A DNA stretch of 63,288 nucleotides from an uncultured Verrucomicrobiales bacterium (GCA_943789025.1 CALSSN010000026.1:1-63288), one strand, 5' to 3'; counted from the stretch's first letter, positions 9,309 through 19,525 are shown. Numbers and translations are program-made. The notes: generated by a model from the sequence alone, not told the origin.

Positions 9309-11585
9309 ATGCTCTCTCGCCTCCCCTCCTGCAAAGCTTGCCTTCTGGCAATCTATTGCTTTCTCATTGCCTCTTCGCCCACCTCATTTTCTGCCCCGCC
9401 TGGAGAACCCGCGCACACCAACCGGCTGGCCAAAGAGAAGTCTCCCTACCTCCTCCAGCATGCCCACAACCCGGTCGACTGGTATCCCTGGGGAGACGAA
9501 GCCTTCGCCAAAGCGCGCGCTGAGAACAAGCCGGTCCTCCTTTCAATCGGCTACGCGACCTGCCACTGGTGTCATGTCATGGAGCGCGAATCCTTTGAAA
9601 ACAAGGCAACCGCCCAGCTCATGAACACGCTGTTCGTCTGCGTCAAGCTTGACCGCGAGGAGCGCCCGGATATCGACCGGATCTACATGAACTTCCAGCA
9701 GGCTATCTACGGTCGCGGCGGCTGGCCTCTCAATGTCTGGCTGACACCGGATCGCATTCCCTTCGCCTCGGGCACTTACTTCCCACCCGAACCGAGCCAC
9801 CACTCACCGTCCTTCACTCAAGTCTGCCAGCAGATCGATAGCCACTGGAAGAAAAACGAGGCGAAAATCCAGGCCGACCCTGAGGGCGCCCGTGCCCAGC
9901 TTCAGAAGCTGCTTTCCGGGCTCGGGAACGACAGTCCGGTGGCCGACGAATTCAAGATTTCCAATGCCCTTGCTGATGTCGCCTACCAGCAGGTGACCGC
10001 TCGCTTCCAGCCTGATCCTGCAGGCTTCGCCAATGAGCCGAGATTTCCTCAGAACGACATCATCGACTTCCTTCTCCAGCATCATCTCGATGCCAGCCGC
10101 CCAGAAGAACAAAGGCAATCCGCTCTTTCAATGGCCCGATCGACCCTTCATGCCATGGCGCGTGGCGGTATCCGCGACCACCTCGGCGGCGGCTTCCACC
10201 GCTACGCTGTCGACCGCTACTGGCATATCCCACACTTTGAAAAAATGCTCTATGATCAGGCGCAGATCGCCCGCTCCTACCTCACCCTCCACCAGATCCT
10301 CGGCGAGAGTGCTGCCGCTAAGATCGCCAGAGAGATCTTCCAATATCTCGACCGTGACCTCAGCCACCCAGAGGGTGCCTTCTTCAGCGCCGAAGACGCC
10401 GACAGTTACGCAACCACCGATTCTGAACACAAAACCGAAGGCGCCTTCTATACCTGGACCGCATCAGGGATCGAAAAAGTCCTTGGAGCCGACGAAGCCA
10501 ATCTCTTTTTCAAAGCCTATGGAATCCGCCCGGAAGGGAATGCGCGTCCCGGCTCCGACCCGCACGGCGAACTCGGCGGCCAGAACCACCTCTACCAGCA
10601 CAGCCTGCCTGAGGAACTTGCGGCTTTCTTTGACACAAGAGAAGAAGACATCATCAGCCGGCTCGCTACGGCACGGGAAAAACTGCTCGCCGCCAGGTCC
10701 CATCGTATTCGACCTATCCGGGACGGAAAAATCATCACGGCTTGGAACGGACTGACCATCTCGGCACTCGCCCACGCCTACCGCGCCCTCGGTGATGTTG
10801 CCTATCTCACCCGCGCGAACCGGGCCGCAGATTTCATCCTCACAAATCTGACCCACCCGAGTGACGGCCATCTTCTCCGCTCTTACCTCGACGGCCCGTC
10901 AGATATCCCTGCAACTGCTATCGACTATGCCGCCATGATTGCGGCCCTCATCGACCTCTATGAGGCAGATTTCAATCCCCTGCGCCTGACCCAGGCAATG
11001 GACCTTCAAGACATGATGCTAGAGCTCTTGAACGACCCGAAAGCCGGAGGGTTCTATGATGCTGCCGAAACCCAGACCGACCTCATCATCCGTCTCAAGG
11101 ACCTCCGGGACGGCGCTCTTCCTTCAGCAAACTCTCTGGCAGCAGTCAATCTTATGCGTCTTTACCTGCTCTCGGGTCGAAAAAAATACCACGATGCCGC
11201 CAGTAGGATCTTCCAGCTTGCCCTACCGCTTCTTGAGTCATCCCCACAAGCTCTCCTTCGCCTTCTGAGCGCGATCGATCTCGACCAGAATACGCCTCCC
11301 CAGATTATCGTTGCAACCCACGAGCTAGCCTCTTCTGAAGCACGCCGACTCCTCCTGCCTGCTCAGCGTGCCCCGCATGCAAACCGCGTTCTGGCACTCG
11401 CAGCTCCAGACGCTCTGCCCGGAAAGATCGCTGCCTACAAAGCGCTTGATGACCTCCCTACCCTCTATCTTTGTCAGAATTTCACCTGCCAGGCTCCGGT
11501 CAACGAAGCGGAGGAAATTATACAAATTCTCAACCGGACACTCGCCATACCAAGCGGGGGCGGGGGCGGGGAAGTCGACGAATAG
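9309..11585 (+). CDS. Exported DUF255 / thioredoxin-like domain protein (YyaL-SSP411 type)
   Basis: Encodes 758 residues. The N-terminal domain is a thioredoxin-fold DUF255: it starts [20 protein letters not shown], followed by [16 protein letters not shown] near residue 85 with the CHWC pair, then the long six-hairpin-like helical domain ([35 protein letters not shown]). The family is widespread and its reaction is not established. The start at 9309 gives a hydrophobic leader ([20 protein letters not shown]) ending in an AxA-like site, which suggests export; an opening extending upstream across the tRNA is not credible. The gene is convergent with map, the two stops being about 20 bases apart. 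Confidence 0.88.
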   Translation: MLSRLPSCKACLLAIYCFLIASSPTSFSAPPGEPAHTNRLAKEKSPYLLQHAHNPVDWYPWGDEAFAKARAENKPVLLSIGYATCHWCHVMERESFENKATAQLMNTLFVCVKLDREERPDIDRIYMNFQQAIYGRGGWPLNVWLTPDRIPFASGTYFPPEPSHHSPSFTQVCQQIDSHWKKNEAKIQADPEGARAQLQKLLSGLGNDSPVADEFKISNALADVAYQQVTARFQPDPAGFANEPRFPQNDIIDFLLQHHLDASRPEEQRQSALSMARSTLHAMARGGIRDHLGGGFHRYAVDRYWHIPHFEKMLYDQAQIARSYLTLHQILGESAAAKIAREIFQYLDRDLSHPEGAFFSAEDADSYATTDSEHKTEGAFYTWTASGIEKVLGADEANLFFKAYGIRPEGNARPGSDPHGELGGQNHLYQHSLPEELAAFFDTREEDIISRLATAREKLLAARSHRIRPIRDGKIITAWNGLTISALAHAYRALGDVAYLTRANRAADFILTNLTHPSDGHLLRSYLDGPSDIPATAIDYAAMIAALIDLYEADFNPLRLTQAMDLQDMMLELLNDPKAGGFYDAAETQTDLIIRLKDLRDGALPSANSLAAVNLMRLYLLSGRKKYHDAASRIFQLALPLLESSPQALLRLLSAIDLDQNTPPQIIVATHELASSEARRLLLPAQRAPHANRVLALAAPDALPGKIAAYKALDDLPTLYLCQNFTCQAPVNEAEEIIQILNRTLAIPSGGGGGEVDE

Positions 11586-11606
11586 CAGACCGACTCTCGC
11601 CCCTTC

Positions 11607-12392
11607 CTAGAAGGGCTGGAAGACTTCCGGCTGGGTCAGTCGCGGACGCGGAGTCAGAATCTCGGGCCCGTCTTTGGTCACGAGAACGGTATGTTCGAAG
11701 TGCGCGCTCGGCCGCTTATCGGCCGTGACCACCGTCCACCCGTCCCCCAGGGTCTTTGTCTTCGCCACGCCGCTATTCACCATCGGCTCGATAGCAAGAA
11801 TCATCCCTTCCCGAAGCCGAGGGCGTTCACCGGGTTTTCCATAATTCGGCACCTGGGGTTCTTCGTGCAGCTTCCTTCCAACTCCATGTCCAACATATTC
11901 ACGAACAACCGTGAATCCATACTCGACGACACACCGCTCGATACTGGAACCAAGATCACCCAACATGACTCCGTCCCGGGCATAGGACATTCCTACAGCA
12001 AGTGACTCTTCGGTCACAAAGAGCAGCTTCTGAAACTCCTCAGAGATCTGTCCAACCGGAACTGTCACAGCATTGTCCCCAACCCAGCCATCCTTCACAA
12101 TCCCAACGTCAATCTTCACGATATCCCCGAACTGCATCACGCGGGGACCACCAATGCCGTGGACCACTTCTTCATTGATCGAAATACAGATATGCCCTGG
12201 AAATCCTCGATAGCCAAGGAATGCACTGCGACAATCTGCCTCGCGCATGAGCTCCGCAGCGAAGGCATCCACATGACCGGTGGTTATGCCGGGTTCCACA
12301 GCCTCGGCACACTTGAGCAGAATATCCCGCGCGATCCCGCAGGAAACCCGCATCCCATCAAGTTCCTTGCCTTTTCGGATGGGAATGGCCAT
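11607..12392 (-). CDS. map: Methionine aminopeptidase, type I
   Basis: Cytosolic metalloprotease of 261 residues that removes the initiator methionine from new proteins. Metal-site motifs are in order: KIDVGIVKDGWVGDNAV (two Asp ligands), YVGHGVGRKLHEEPQVPNYG (His), GMILAIEPMVN (Glu) and AHFEHTVLVT (last Glu). It is the last gene of the ribosomal cluster, 63 bases after secY, which is the usual spc order. AAGGA about eight bases before the ATG is one of the few Shine-Dalgarno-like sites in the cluster. The usual following genes (infA, rpmJ, rpsM, rpsK, rpoA) are absent; a convergent gene follows instead. Confidence 0.96.
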   Translation of the reverse strand: MAIPIRKGKELDGMRVSCGIARDILLKCAEAVEPGITTGHVDAFAAELMREADCRSAFLGYRGFPGHICISINEEVVHGIGGPRVMQFGDIVKIDVGIVKDGWVGDNAVTVPVGQISEEFQKLLFVTEESLAVGMSYARDGVMLGDLGSSIERCVVEYGFTVVREYVGHGVGRKLHEEPQVPNYGKPGERPRLREGMILAIEPMVNSGVAKTKTLGDGWTVVTADKRPSAHFEHTVLVTKDGPEILTPRPRLTQPEVFQPF

Positions 12393-12455
12393 GATTTTTT
12401 CCTTACGGAGGGCAAGACAGAGACTCTCCGTAAGGCCCCTGTGCCCCTTTTTGTG

Positions 12456-13970
12456 TCACTTCACGAGCGAATAGCTGACACCGACAACTATAAGGAGTGC
12501 AATCACCAGCCAGAGGATCAGAATCCCTGTCCCTGTGCCAGAACTCTGCTGGCCTTTTTTCGTGGCCTGACGGCGTTCACCACGACCACCGCGACCACGG
12601 ATCCGGCCCTTCCTGAGGAATCCGTCGTAATGACGTTGCAGAAGGTGGGTTTCTACCTGCCGCATGACGTCGAGAAGCACACCGACAAGAATGAGAAGAC
12701 TAGTGCCTCCGAAAAACTGGGCTGTCATCGGCGCCACTCCCAGCGAGCGACTGAGAATACTCGGAAGAACTGCCACGATGGTAAGAAAGACTGCACCCGC
12801 AAAAGTGAGTCGACTCATGGTGAAGTCGAGGAATTCCGCAGTCGGCTTCCCCGGACGAACACCAGGGATATAGCCACCATTTTTCTTCAAATCTTCAGCA
12901 ATCTGACTCGGCTGGAACATGGTAGCTACCCAGAAGTAACTGAAGAAGAAAATCAAGAGTCCGGAGACAGTGTAATAAAGCCATCCGTCCTGCATCATAG
13001 CGACGAACTTCTGCGCCCCGACCGATGCGGGGAAAAGGTAGCCGACGATCTGCGAGGGGAAGATAAGAATAGCCTGCGCGAAGATGATGGGCATCACACC
13101 AGCGTAGTTCACCTTCAGTGGCAGATACTGAGTCTGACCACCATAGACCTTCCGACCGACAACGCGCTTGGCATATTGGATCGCAATCCTCCGCTGTGCC
13201 TGCGTGAGTGAAATGACGGCAGCGATGACAATGAAAAGAAAAGCGACAAGAATCACAAGGGTCATGGCGTCCATCGCCCCTGCATCACCACCGATATAAC
13301 TCTCCCAGACTTGAACCAGAGCACCGGGCAGACCGGAAATGATGTTCACCGAAATAATGAGAGAAATTCCATTGCCAATTCCCCGCTCTGTAATCTGCTC
13401 GCCAAGCCACATCAGAAGCATGGTCCCTGCCGTGATGGTAATCACTGTAGTCACCACAAACCAAAGCCCGGCATCCGGAACCAGATCACGCCCGGAGGAA
13501 TCGATGATCGACTGGAGACCGTCGAGGAAGATATTCTGCCGTGGGTTGACGAGTGATTTCGCGAGGAGAAAGCCTTGGAAGAGACACAAGATGATCGTCA
13601 GATACCTCGTATACATGTTGATTTTCTGCCGTCCGCCGTCTTCCCGTGAAAGCTTGGAAAGCTGTGGCACCACAGCAGTCAACAACTGCATCATGATCGA
13701 GGCCGAGATATAAGGCATGATCCCCAATGCGAAAATGGCGCAGTTCTGAAGCCCCCCGCCACTGAAAACGTTAAGCAGAGCTGCTACAGCTGCTCCCCCA
13801 CGGGACTCAGGGTCACTTTTACTATCTACCCAGAGCTGGAGCACGCCGGGATCTACTCCCGGGAGAGTAATCGCGGCACCCACCCGGACGATGACAATCA
13901 TCGCCAAGGTAAAAAGAATACGGTCCCTCAGCTCTGGGATCTTGAGAGTATTCGAAAATGCAGAAAGCAT
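12456..13970 (-). CDS. secY: Preprotein translocase subunit SecY with an extra C-terminal membrane segment
   Basis: Channel-forming subunit of the Sec translocon, 504 residues. It begins MLSAFSNTLKIPELRDRILF and carries the usual landmarks: the plug region after GVDPG, GLPGALVQVWESY, and RRIAIQYAKRVVGRKVYGGQ in the cytoplasmic loop before TM7. The normal protein ends soon after MRQVETHLLQRHYDGFLRKG. Here about 50 residues follow: a basic Arg/Gly stretch (RGRGGRGERR), a short linker, and a hydrophobic run ILILWLVIALLIVVGVSYSL near 483-502 that looks like an eleventh membrane helix. Most SecY proteins have ten helices and 430-450 residues. The gene lies 157 bases after rplO. Confidence 0.95.
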   Translation of the reverse strand: MLSAFSNTLKIPELRDRILFTLAMIVIVRVGAAITLPGVDPGVLQLWVDSKSDPESRGGAAVAALLNVFSGGGLQNCAIFALGIMPYISASIMMQLLTAVVPQLSKLSREDGGRQKINMYTRYLTIILCLFQGFLLAKSLVNPRQNIFLDGLQSIIDSSGRDLVPDAGLWFVVTTVITITAGTMLLMWLGEQITERGIGNGISLIISVNIISGLPGALVQVWESYIGGDAGAMDAMTLVILVAFLFIVIAAVISLTQAQRRIAIQYAKRVVGRKVYGGQTQYLPLKVNYAGVMPIIFAQAILIFPSQIVGYLFPASVGAQKFVAMMQDGWLYYTVSGLLIFFFSYFWVATMFQPSQIAEDLKKNGGYIPGVRPGKPTAEFLDFTMSRLTFAGAVFLTIVAVLPSILSRSLGVAPMTAQFFGGTSLLILVGVLLDVMRQVETHLLQRHYDGFLRKGRIRGRGGRGERRQATKKGQQSSGTGTGILILWLVIALLIVVGVSYSLVK

Positions 13971-14127
13971 GGGAGAAGAAGTCTGGAAATTTGGAGGGGA
14001 AAAGGAGTGTTAAGAGAAACCTTTTTCAGAAAATCTGGAGTCTCTCAGCTGGGAAAAATATGCTTAGGAAGAATTCCCGGCTTGCGACAGACAACCACTC
14101 TTGGGCCGCAGGATTCTCGCGCCAGGC

Positions 14128-14598
14128 TCAGCCCTCATCATCGACGGGTCTGGTCGGCTCTTTGATTGTCCCTCCGGCTTTTTCGATTTTCTCGCGTGCC
14201 GTTGCACTGGCCTTATCAACCACCAGGTTCAGCTTTTTGGAGACTTCGCCCCCTCCAAGAATTTTCACACCATCGTAGCGGCCTTTCATGAGACCGCAGT
14301 CTCGAAGACTCTGCTCGTCCACTGTGGCCTCAGCATCGAAACGAGCCTCAAGGGTCTCGACATTAAAAACAGCGTAGTTTTTGTGAAAATTGACGTTATT
14401 GAAACCGCGACGTGGAAGTCTGCGATAGAGAGGCATCTGCCCGCCTTCAAAACCAGGACGCAATGAAGCTCCAGAGCGGGATTTCTGTCCCTTATGCCCT
14501 TTACCACTGGTTTTACCTTTCCCTGAGCTCTCCCCGCATCCGAGCCGTTTACGGCGATGCTTGGAACCTTTATTCGGACTGAGATCGTTGAGACGCAT
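14128..14598 (-). CDS. rplO: 50S ribosomal protein L15
   Basis: Large-subunit protein of 156 residues that binds 23S rRNA. The start MRLNDLSPNKGSKHRRKR is followed by the characteristic glycine/lysine stretch GKGKTSGKGHKGQKSRSG and GFEGGQMPLYRRLPRRGF. The ATG at 14598 is preferred to the TTG two codons upstream. The gene directly follows rpsE (67 bases), with no rpmD (L30) between them, although many bacteria carry rpmD there. Confidence 0.96.
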   Translation of the reverse strand: MRLNDLSPNKGSKHRRKRLGCGESSGKGKTSGKGHKGQKSRSGASLRPGFEGGQMPLYRRLPRRGFNNVNFHKNYAVFNVETLEARFDAEATVDEQSLRDCGLMKGRYDGVKILGGGEVSKKLNLVVDKASATAREKIEKAGGTIKEPTRPVDDEG

Positions 14599-14665
14599 AA
14601 TCAATTACCTGTTGTTATAGAAGAAAGTGTCGATATTGAATGGCGAGAATAAAAAGAACTCCCTA

Positions 14666-15520
14666 CTAGATCGCTTTCTGCTCGGCGAGTTTCTTTCCAC
14701 GAACCTTGTAGATCTGCTCACGAGTGCGCAGAGACTGAAGAGCATTAAGGGTAGCTTTGACCACATTCGCGTGATTATTCGAACCCATTGACTTGGTGAG
14801 TACATCTTTAATGCCTGCTGATTCGATGACTGATCTCACTGAACTTCCGGCGATAATTCCGGTTCCGGGAGAGGCCGGCTTGAGCATGACGACTCCTCCC
14901 CGGTGACGTCCGATAACCTCATGAGGGATGGTTCGACCTTCCACGACAGGAACTTTCACCATTTCCCTGCGCGAGGCATCACTTGCCTTACGGATGGCTT
15001 CAGCAACTTCGTTAGCCTTACCGAAGCCGATGCCCACTGAGGCCTCCTGGTCACCCACCACGACGAGTGCGCTGAAACTAAAACGCCGACCACCCTTCAC
15101 CACCTTGGAACAGCGGTTGATGAAAACGACTTTTTCAGTAAGGCCATCGCTCTCAGGTTCCTCACGTGGAGGACGCGGCCCACGAGGTCCTCGTCTGCCG
15201 CCACCTGGTCCGCCTGGCCCGCCGCGGCGATCACCTCCCCTGCCGCCTGGCCCTCGGCCACTATCTCCTTGTCCTTGCTGTTGCTGTTGCTGTTGCTCTA
15301 CATTAGCTGGAGCGCTAGCTTTCACCTCCTTCGCAGCAGCAGCAACCGTAGGAGCTACCACCTCGGGCTCAGGATCGGTTGCAGGCACCTCTTCAGGAGC
15401 CGACTCGACTGGAGATTCGGAAGCCTCAGGAGCTTTTTCAGCTGGGGCCTCCGCCTCAGATGCTGCGGTATCCGCTGCTTCCTCGGTGTCGGGCTCGTTA
15501 GAATCGTTTTCGTTAGCCAT
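14666..15520 (-). CDS. rpsE: 30S ribosomal protein S5 with a 126-residue N-terminal extension
   Basis: Small-subunit protein needed for decoding accuracy. The canonical S5 starts around residue 127 ([18 protein letters not shown], then [11 protein letters not shown] and [15 protein letters not shown]) and is normal to the end. Ahead of it lies a low-complexity extension. Residues 1-70 are acidic and rich in Ala, Pro and Glu. Residues 76-82 are a run of seven glutamines. Residues 86-120 are Gly/Arg rich with repeated RGG/GGR-like motifs. The total is 284 residues against about 165-175 usually. The ATG at 15520 opens the frame 21 bases after rplR. No internal start close to residue 127 is evident. 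Confidence 0.93.
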   Translation of the reverse strand: MANENDSNEPDTEEAADTAASEAEAPAEKAPEASESPVESAPEEVPATDPEPEVVAPTVAAAAKEVKASAPANVEQQQQQQQGQGDSGRGPGGRGGDRRGGPGGPGGGRRGPRGPRPPREEPESDGLTEKVVFINRCSKVVKGGRRFSFSALVVVGDQEASVGIGFGKANEVAEAIRKASDASRREMVKVPVVEGRTIPHEVIGRHRGGVVMLKPASPGTGIIAGSSVRSVIESAGIKDVLTKSMGSNNHANVVKATLNALQSLRTREQIYKVRGKKLAEQKAI

Positions 15521-15541
15521 AGGGAAATTAAGAATATCGGT

Positions 15542-15898
15542 TTAAATAGTGAGGCCAGATTCGCGGGCTGCGTCGGCAAGCGCTTTGACCTTGCCATGGA
15601 AAATAAAGCCCCCGCGGTCGAAGACGACTTTTTCAATTTTTGCCTCCTTGGCACGCTGAGCGATTAATTCACCCACCGCTTTCGCCGTAGCCTGACTGCT
15701 ACCGGCTCCGCCGATCGTCTTATCTCTCGTGGAAGCAGAGGCAAGCGTTGTGCCGCTCAGGTCGTCTACCAGCTGTGCGTAAACATGCTGATTGGAGAAG
15801 TGGACGGCGAGACGCGGGCGCTCAGCAGTTCCGGAGATTTTCTTACGAATACGGCGGTGCGACTTACTACGAATGGCTTTGCGGTTGAGATGTGGCAT
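15542..15898 (-). CDS. rplR: 50S ribosomal protein L18
   Basis: 5S rRNA-binding protein of 118 residues, the usual length. It starts [20 protein letters not shown] and contains [20 protein letters not shown] and the closing [20 protein letters not shown] segment typical of L18. It lies between rplF (65 bases upstream) and rpsE in the standard spc order. No Shine-Dalgarno sequence is apparent. Confidence 0.96.
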   Translation of the reverse strand: MPHLNRKAIRSKSHRRIRKKISGTAERPRLAVHFSNQHVYAQLVDDLSGTTLASASTRDKTIGGAGSSQATAKAVGELIAQRAKEAKIEKVVFDRGGFIFHGKVKALADAARESGLTI

Positions 15899-15963
15899 GG
15901 CCTTGGAGGTGTTAATTTTTCTGGAAAATACGACTCTGGGGTCGTCCTGGAATTCTGGTCTTA

Positions 15964-16500
15964 CTACTTCACGCTTTTCCCTGCCTTGCGGCGGACATAC
16001 TCGTCAACGTAGCGGATTCCCTTCCCTTTGTAGGGCTCAGGCGGATAATAGGCCCGGATATCGGCAGAGACCTGACCGACAAGCTGCTTGTCGATCCCTT
16101 CGACTTTAATCTTGGTACTTTCCTCTACCGTGACGGTAATCCCTTCCGGAACCGGATGGTTGATCGGGTGGGATCGTCCCAATGAGAGCTCAAGAACTCT
16201 TCCTTTGAGTGCAGCACGTAGCCCCACTCCCCGAATCTCGAGGTTTTTCGTGAAACCGTTCGCCACCCCTTCAACCATCGCATTGACTAGGCTGCGGGCG
16301 GTTCCGTGAAAAGACTTGTCCTGCTTGCTGTCGGAAGAGCGGCTCAAGGTGATCACGCCTTCCTCAAGCTGATAGCCAATCCCCGGAGGAAGGGTGTAAT
16401 TGAGGCTGCCCTTTGGACCCTCGACAGTGACGGTTCCAGAGTTTTCGGACACGTTGACCTTTTCGAGAAGGGTGATGGGAGAATTGCCTATGCGGGACAT
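15964..16500 (-). CDS. rplF: 50S ribosomal protein L6
   Basis: Large-subunit protein of 178 residues with two related domains, bound near the sarcin-ricin loop. It begins [17 protein letters not shown] and has the conserved C-terminal [20 protein letters not shown] and [11 protein letters not shown] motif. The length is standard. It is 65 bases after rpsH; that spacer contains a short direct repeat around ACTGGACT. Confidence 0.97.
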   Translation of the reverse strand: MSRIGNSPITLLEKVNVSENSGTVTVEGPKGSLNYTLPPGIGYQLEEGVITLSRSSDSKQDKSFHGTARSLVNAMVEGVANGFTKNLEIRGVGLRAALKGRVLELSLGRSHPINHPVPEGITVTVEESTKIKVEGIDKQLVGQVSADIRAYYPPEPYKGKGIRYVDEYVRRKAGKSVK

Positions 16501-16565
16501 GATGACTGGAAGAATGAGCTGCTGGTTCTTGTTGCTTTTGACTACCGGATTACTGGACTACTGGA

Positions 16566-16964
16566 CTACCAGACCTGTGCCAGGAGTTCTCCTCCGATAT
16601 TCTCTTTTTTCGCTCGGGTGCAAGTCATGAGCCCTTTTGAGGTCGAGAGTATATTGATGCCGAGTCCGCTGAGCACGCGTGGCGTCTCCTTTGACCCGAC
16701 ATAGCGTCGAAGTCCAGGACGGCTGACGCGCTTGACCCCGTGAAGAGCTGGAGCGTTGTCAGTGAACCGGGTGCGCACCTTGATCTGTGGAAACTTGCCA
16801 TTTTTATCAATGTCAAACCCCCAGATATACCCTTCCTCCTTAAGAATGGTGGCGATATCCTCCTTGATCTTGGAGTATGGGGCAGTGCATTCCTCATTTC
16901 CGGCCATGTAGGCGTTCTTGATACGAATGAGGAAGTCGGCGATGGGATCGGTAAGTGCGGCCAT
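16566..16964 (-). CDS. rpsH: 30S ribosomal protein S8
   Basis: Small-subunit assembly protein of 132 residues that binds the 16S central domain. It starts with DPIADFLIRIKNAYMAGNEE and has the C-terminal signature GLGINILSTSKGLMTCTRAK. The preceding gene is rplE, 126 bases away. The zinc or non-zinc S14 gene (rpsN) normally found between them is absent, and the gap is too short to hold it. Confidence 0.97.
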   Translation of the reverse strand: MAALTDPIADFLIRIKNAYMAGNEECTAPYSKIKEDIATILKEEGYIWGFDIDKNGKFPQIKVRTRFTDNAPALHGVKRVSRPGLRRYVGSKETPRVLSGLGINILSTSKGLMTCTRAKKENIGGELLAQVW

Positions 16965-17090
16965 GGTAAGTCTCGTGGTTTCCGGTTGTCAGACCTTCGG
17001 GACGATGGTTGTTCGGATGTCAGATATCAGAAATTCGATGTCGGACGAAGGAGTTCAGTAATCGTTGAGAAGGGATGAAGAATTTTTTAT

Positions 17091-17687
17091 TTAAACAGCT
17101 GAGGCAAGTTCAGGGCTTGCGTGTGTTTCCTCGACTGCGGCAGGCTTCCGGAAAGGCATGCCCAGTTCGCTGAGAAGAAGCCGGGCATCGTCGTCGTTGA
17201 CAGCACTCGTCACAATGTTCACATCAAAGCCGAGGTTGCGCTTAATTTTGTCGAGTTCCACTTCTGGAAAGATCGACTGCTCACTGATTCCGAGGGTATA
17301 ATTGCCACGGCCGTCGAAAGCTTTTGCTGAAACTCCGCGGAAGTCACGAATGGTCGGGATTGCCGCGAACATGAGACGCTGAAGAAACTCCCACATTGTG
17401 GCTCCACGTAACGTCACCTTAGCACCGACGGCCTCACCCTCGCGCACTTTAAAATTCGATACCGATCGCTTTGCATAGAGCACAATCGGCTTCTGACCGG
17501 TGATTCTCTCGATTTCTTCAGAAGCATCTGCCACAGCCTGCTTGCGATCGGCAGCCCGCCCCACATGGGGAGACTGGACGACGACTTTCTGAATTTTGGG
17601 AATCTGGTGCGGATTGTTAAATTCGCCCTTCTCTTTCAGAGCAGGAATAACTTTATCCAAGTAGTGGGTCTTGAGTTCGGGCTGCAT
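17091..17687 (-). CDS. rplE: 50S ribosomal protein L5
   Basis: 5S rRNA-binding protein of 198 residues, slightly long because of a short Ala/Glu-rich tail (about 17 residues after LSELGMPFRKP). It has the family motifs KIQKVVVQSPHVGRAADRK, GQKPIVLYAKRSVSNFKVRE and GNYTLGISEQSIFPEVELDK. The start at 17687 gives MQPELKTHYLDKVIPALKEK, as expected for L5. It follows rplX by 60 bases. Confidence 0.97.
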   Translation of the reverse strand: MQPELKTHYLDKVIPALKEKGEFNNPHQIPKIQKVVVQSPHVGRAADRKQAVADASEEIERITGQKPIVLYAKRSVSNFKVREGEAVGAKVTLRGATMWEFLQRLMFAAIPTIRDFRGVSAKAFDGRGNYTLGISEQSIFPEVELDKIKRNLGFDVNIVTSAVNDDDARLLLSELGMPFRKPAAVEETHASPELASAV

Positions 17688-17747
17688 TGCAGGCTGTGAT
17701 TAAAAATCTTGACGCAGAAAATGATCTGTGGGGGGGCGGATTATCGA

Positions 17748-17993
17748 CTAAGATCCTGCCTTTTCAACAAGTTTGACGTTGGAAATATGAATTGGTCCTT
17801 CCGTCTCGATAATCCCGCCATCCTCATTCTGCTGGCTGGGCTTGGTATGCTTCTTAATCATACGCACGCCCTCGACCAGAACTTGTTGTTTCCGGGAATT
17901 GACATCGAGTATTTTACCGACGGAACCTTTGAAGTTACCGGAGATGACCTCGATCTGGTCGCCCTTGTTGACATGTGTTTTGATTCGGCTCAT
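17748..17993 (-). CDS. rplX: 50S ribosomal protein L24
   Basis: Assembly-initiator protein of 81 residues with a KOW motif: VNKGDQIEVISGNFKGSVGK. It ends with the usual GGIIETEGPIHISNVKLV segment. It is shorter than the 100-105-residue E. coli form but complete in its core. It lies 64 bases after rplN. Confidence 0.95.
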   Translation of the reverse strand: MSRIKTHVNKGDQIEVISGNFKGSVGKILDVNSRKQQVLVEGVRMIKKHTKPSQQNEDGGIIETEGPIHISNVKLVEKAGS

Positions 17994-18057
17994 GGCTGGT
18001 TCAAAGAGTGAGAGATAATATAATTAAGGAAGGTCTGAAAAGTGCGCCCGCCTGCCA

Positions 18058-18423
18058 CTAGAGCACCTCCGGGGCAAGGGAGACAATTTTCATGAAATTT
18101 TTCTCGCGCAGCTCACGGGCAACCGGGCCAAAAATCCGCGTGCCTTTCGGATTGTTGTCTTTATCGATGATGACGACAGCATTGTTATCAAAACGAAGCA
18201 CGGAACCGTCGTTGCGACGAATCGGGTAAGCGGACCTGACAACCACGCACTTGACCACTTCACCTTTCTTCACGCTGCCGGTAGGGCTGGCTTCTCGAAT
18301 GTGTGCGGTGATGACATCGCCAATGCGGGCGGTGCGACTTCGCTTCCCGAGGACGCCGATCATTTTACAGCTCTTGGCGCCGGTATTATCGGCAACGGGG
18401 ACCTTGGACTCCATCTGAATCAT
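18058..18423 (-). CDS. rplN: 50S ribosomal protein L14
   Basis: Large-subunit protein of 121 residues at the subunit interface. It starts [19 protein letters not shown] and contains [33 protein letters not shown] and the closing [20 protein letters not shown]. This is the standard length, with the start set by the conserved MIQ. It is about 90 bases after rpsQ. Confidence 0.97.
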   Translation of the reverse strand: MIQMESKVPVADNTGAKSCKMIGVLGKRSRTARIGDVITAHIREASPTGSVKKGEVVKCVVVRSAYPIRRNDGSVLRFDNNAVVIIDKDNNPKGTRIFGPVARELREKNFMKIVSLAPEVL

Positions 18424-18513
18424 GGTAACTGATTGGTAAGTGGTTTGTTAATTGCTGGGGGTGAATAATCTGCGGAGGAGGGTGGCAGGCTGCCACTCCC
18501 ATTTCACCTGCTG

Positions 18514-18786
18514 CTAGTGCGAGAGAATTCTGGTAAGCTGCCAGTTCTTATTTTTACTGACTGGCTTGCACTCGGTAATTTCTACCTTGTCGCCTTCGAC
18601 CGCTTCACCCTTCTCATCGTGGGCGTGAAATTTGGACGAACGCTTAATGATTTTTTTGAAGCGCGGATGCGGCACGCGGCGCATGACCTCAACGAGAATT
18701 GTCTTATCCATCTTGTCGGATATGACGACTCCGACCCGGGTCTTCCGCAGCCCTTTTTTCTTTTCAGTTTTGGTCTCTTCGCTCAT
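18514..18786 (-). CDS. rpsQ: 30S ribosomal protein S17
   Basis: 16S-binding OB-fold protein of 90 residues. The core is TRVGVVISDKMDKTILVEVM, RRVPHPRFKKIIKRSSKFHA and EITECKPVSKNKNWQLTRIL. A short charged N-terminal stretch (MSEETKTEKKKGLRK) precedes it. The gene lies between rpmC (46 bases) and rplN. Confidence 0.96.
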   Translation of the reverse strand: MSEETKTEKKKGLRKTRVGVVISDKMDKTILVEVMRRVPHPRFKKIIKRSSKFHAHDEKGEAVEGDKVEITECKPVSKNKNWQLTRILSH

Positions 18787-18832
18787 CTGTTTTAAAAATT
18801 GAATGTATAAAATTTCTGGGAATCAGATCGCT

Positions 18833-19054
18833 TTACTCACCACCGACAGGGGTGGAAATGGACGGCTCAAGCCGGCGCTCGGAAAGGGAAGTCTCGATTC
18901 GGGCGATCTCTCTGCGCAGTGTCTTGATGCGGGATGGATTTTCAAGTTGTCCGGATTTCTGCTGAATCCGAAGGTTGAGAATTTCTTCTTTATTCTCCCG
19001 CGCTTGCACTGCAAGCTCAGTGAGGCTCATCTCGCGAATCTCTTTAATTTTCAT
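18833..19054 (-). CDS. rpmC: 50S ribosomal protein L29
   Basis: Small protein of 73 residues near the peptide exit tunnel, forming two long helices: MKIKEIREMSLTELAVQARE and the later RIKTLRREIARIETSLSER. L29 sits next to the exit site used by trigger factor, SRP and SecY. The gene follows rplP by 54 bases. Confidence 0.94.
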   Translation of the reverse strand: MKIKEIREMSLTELAVQARENKEEILNLRIQQKSGQLENPSRIKTLRREIARIETSLSERRLEPSISTPVGGE

Positions 19055-19108
19055 CGTGGTTACTGGTCAGTCAGGAATGCTTCTTCCGGGAGGGTGCTTG
19101 AAATAGAA

Positions 19109-19525
19109 TTAAACTCCGTCACGCTTTACGAAACGTGTGCGAATCCCCAGTTTGTTGGCGGCAAGGCGAAATGCCTCACGAGCCAGAGACTCAGGGACAC
19201 CAGCCACTTCAAAAAGAACATGTCCGGGCTTTACGATCGCTACCCAGGAAGCAGGTGCTCCCTTTCCTTTTCCCATTCTCGTCTCAGGCGGACGCGAAGT
19301 GATCGGTTTGTGGGGGAAGATCCGAATCCAAACCTTACCTTTTCTTTTGAGATAGCGGTTAATAGAGATTCGGCAGGCCTCAATCTGATTGTTCTTCACC
19401 CAACCTCGATCAAGCGTCTGCAGGCCGTAATCACCGAAATCCACCTTGGCACCACGGCTGGCGTTTCCGGCACGGCTTCCGCGCTGGCTCTTACGAAACT
19501 TTACTCTTCTGGGCATCAAGGCCAT
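19109..19525 (-). CDS. rplP: 50S ribosomal protein L16
   Basis: Large-subunit protein of 138 residues near the A site. It begins [20 protein letters not shown] and carries [40 protein letters not shown] and [22 protein letters not shown] lies about nine bases before the ATG at 19525; MPRRV at 19516 is an alternative start. The 166-base spacer to rpsC upstream is the longest in this part of the cluster. Confidence 0.96.
   Translation of the reverse strand: MALMPRRVKFRKSQRGSRAGNASRGAKVDFGDYGLQTLDRGWVKNNQIEACRISINRYLKRKGKVWIRIFPHKPITSRPPETRMGKGKGAPASWVAIVKPGHVLFEVAGVPESLAREAFRLAANKLGIRTRFVKRDGV

Noticed and set aside
12159..13211. 350-residue + strand open frame
   Set aside because: It lies antisense to map and secY, both clear protein families.
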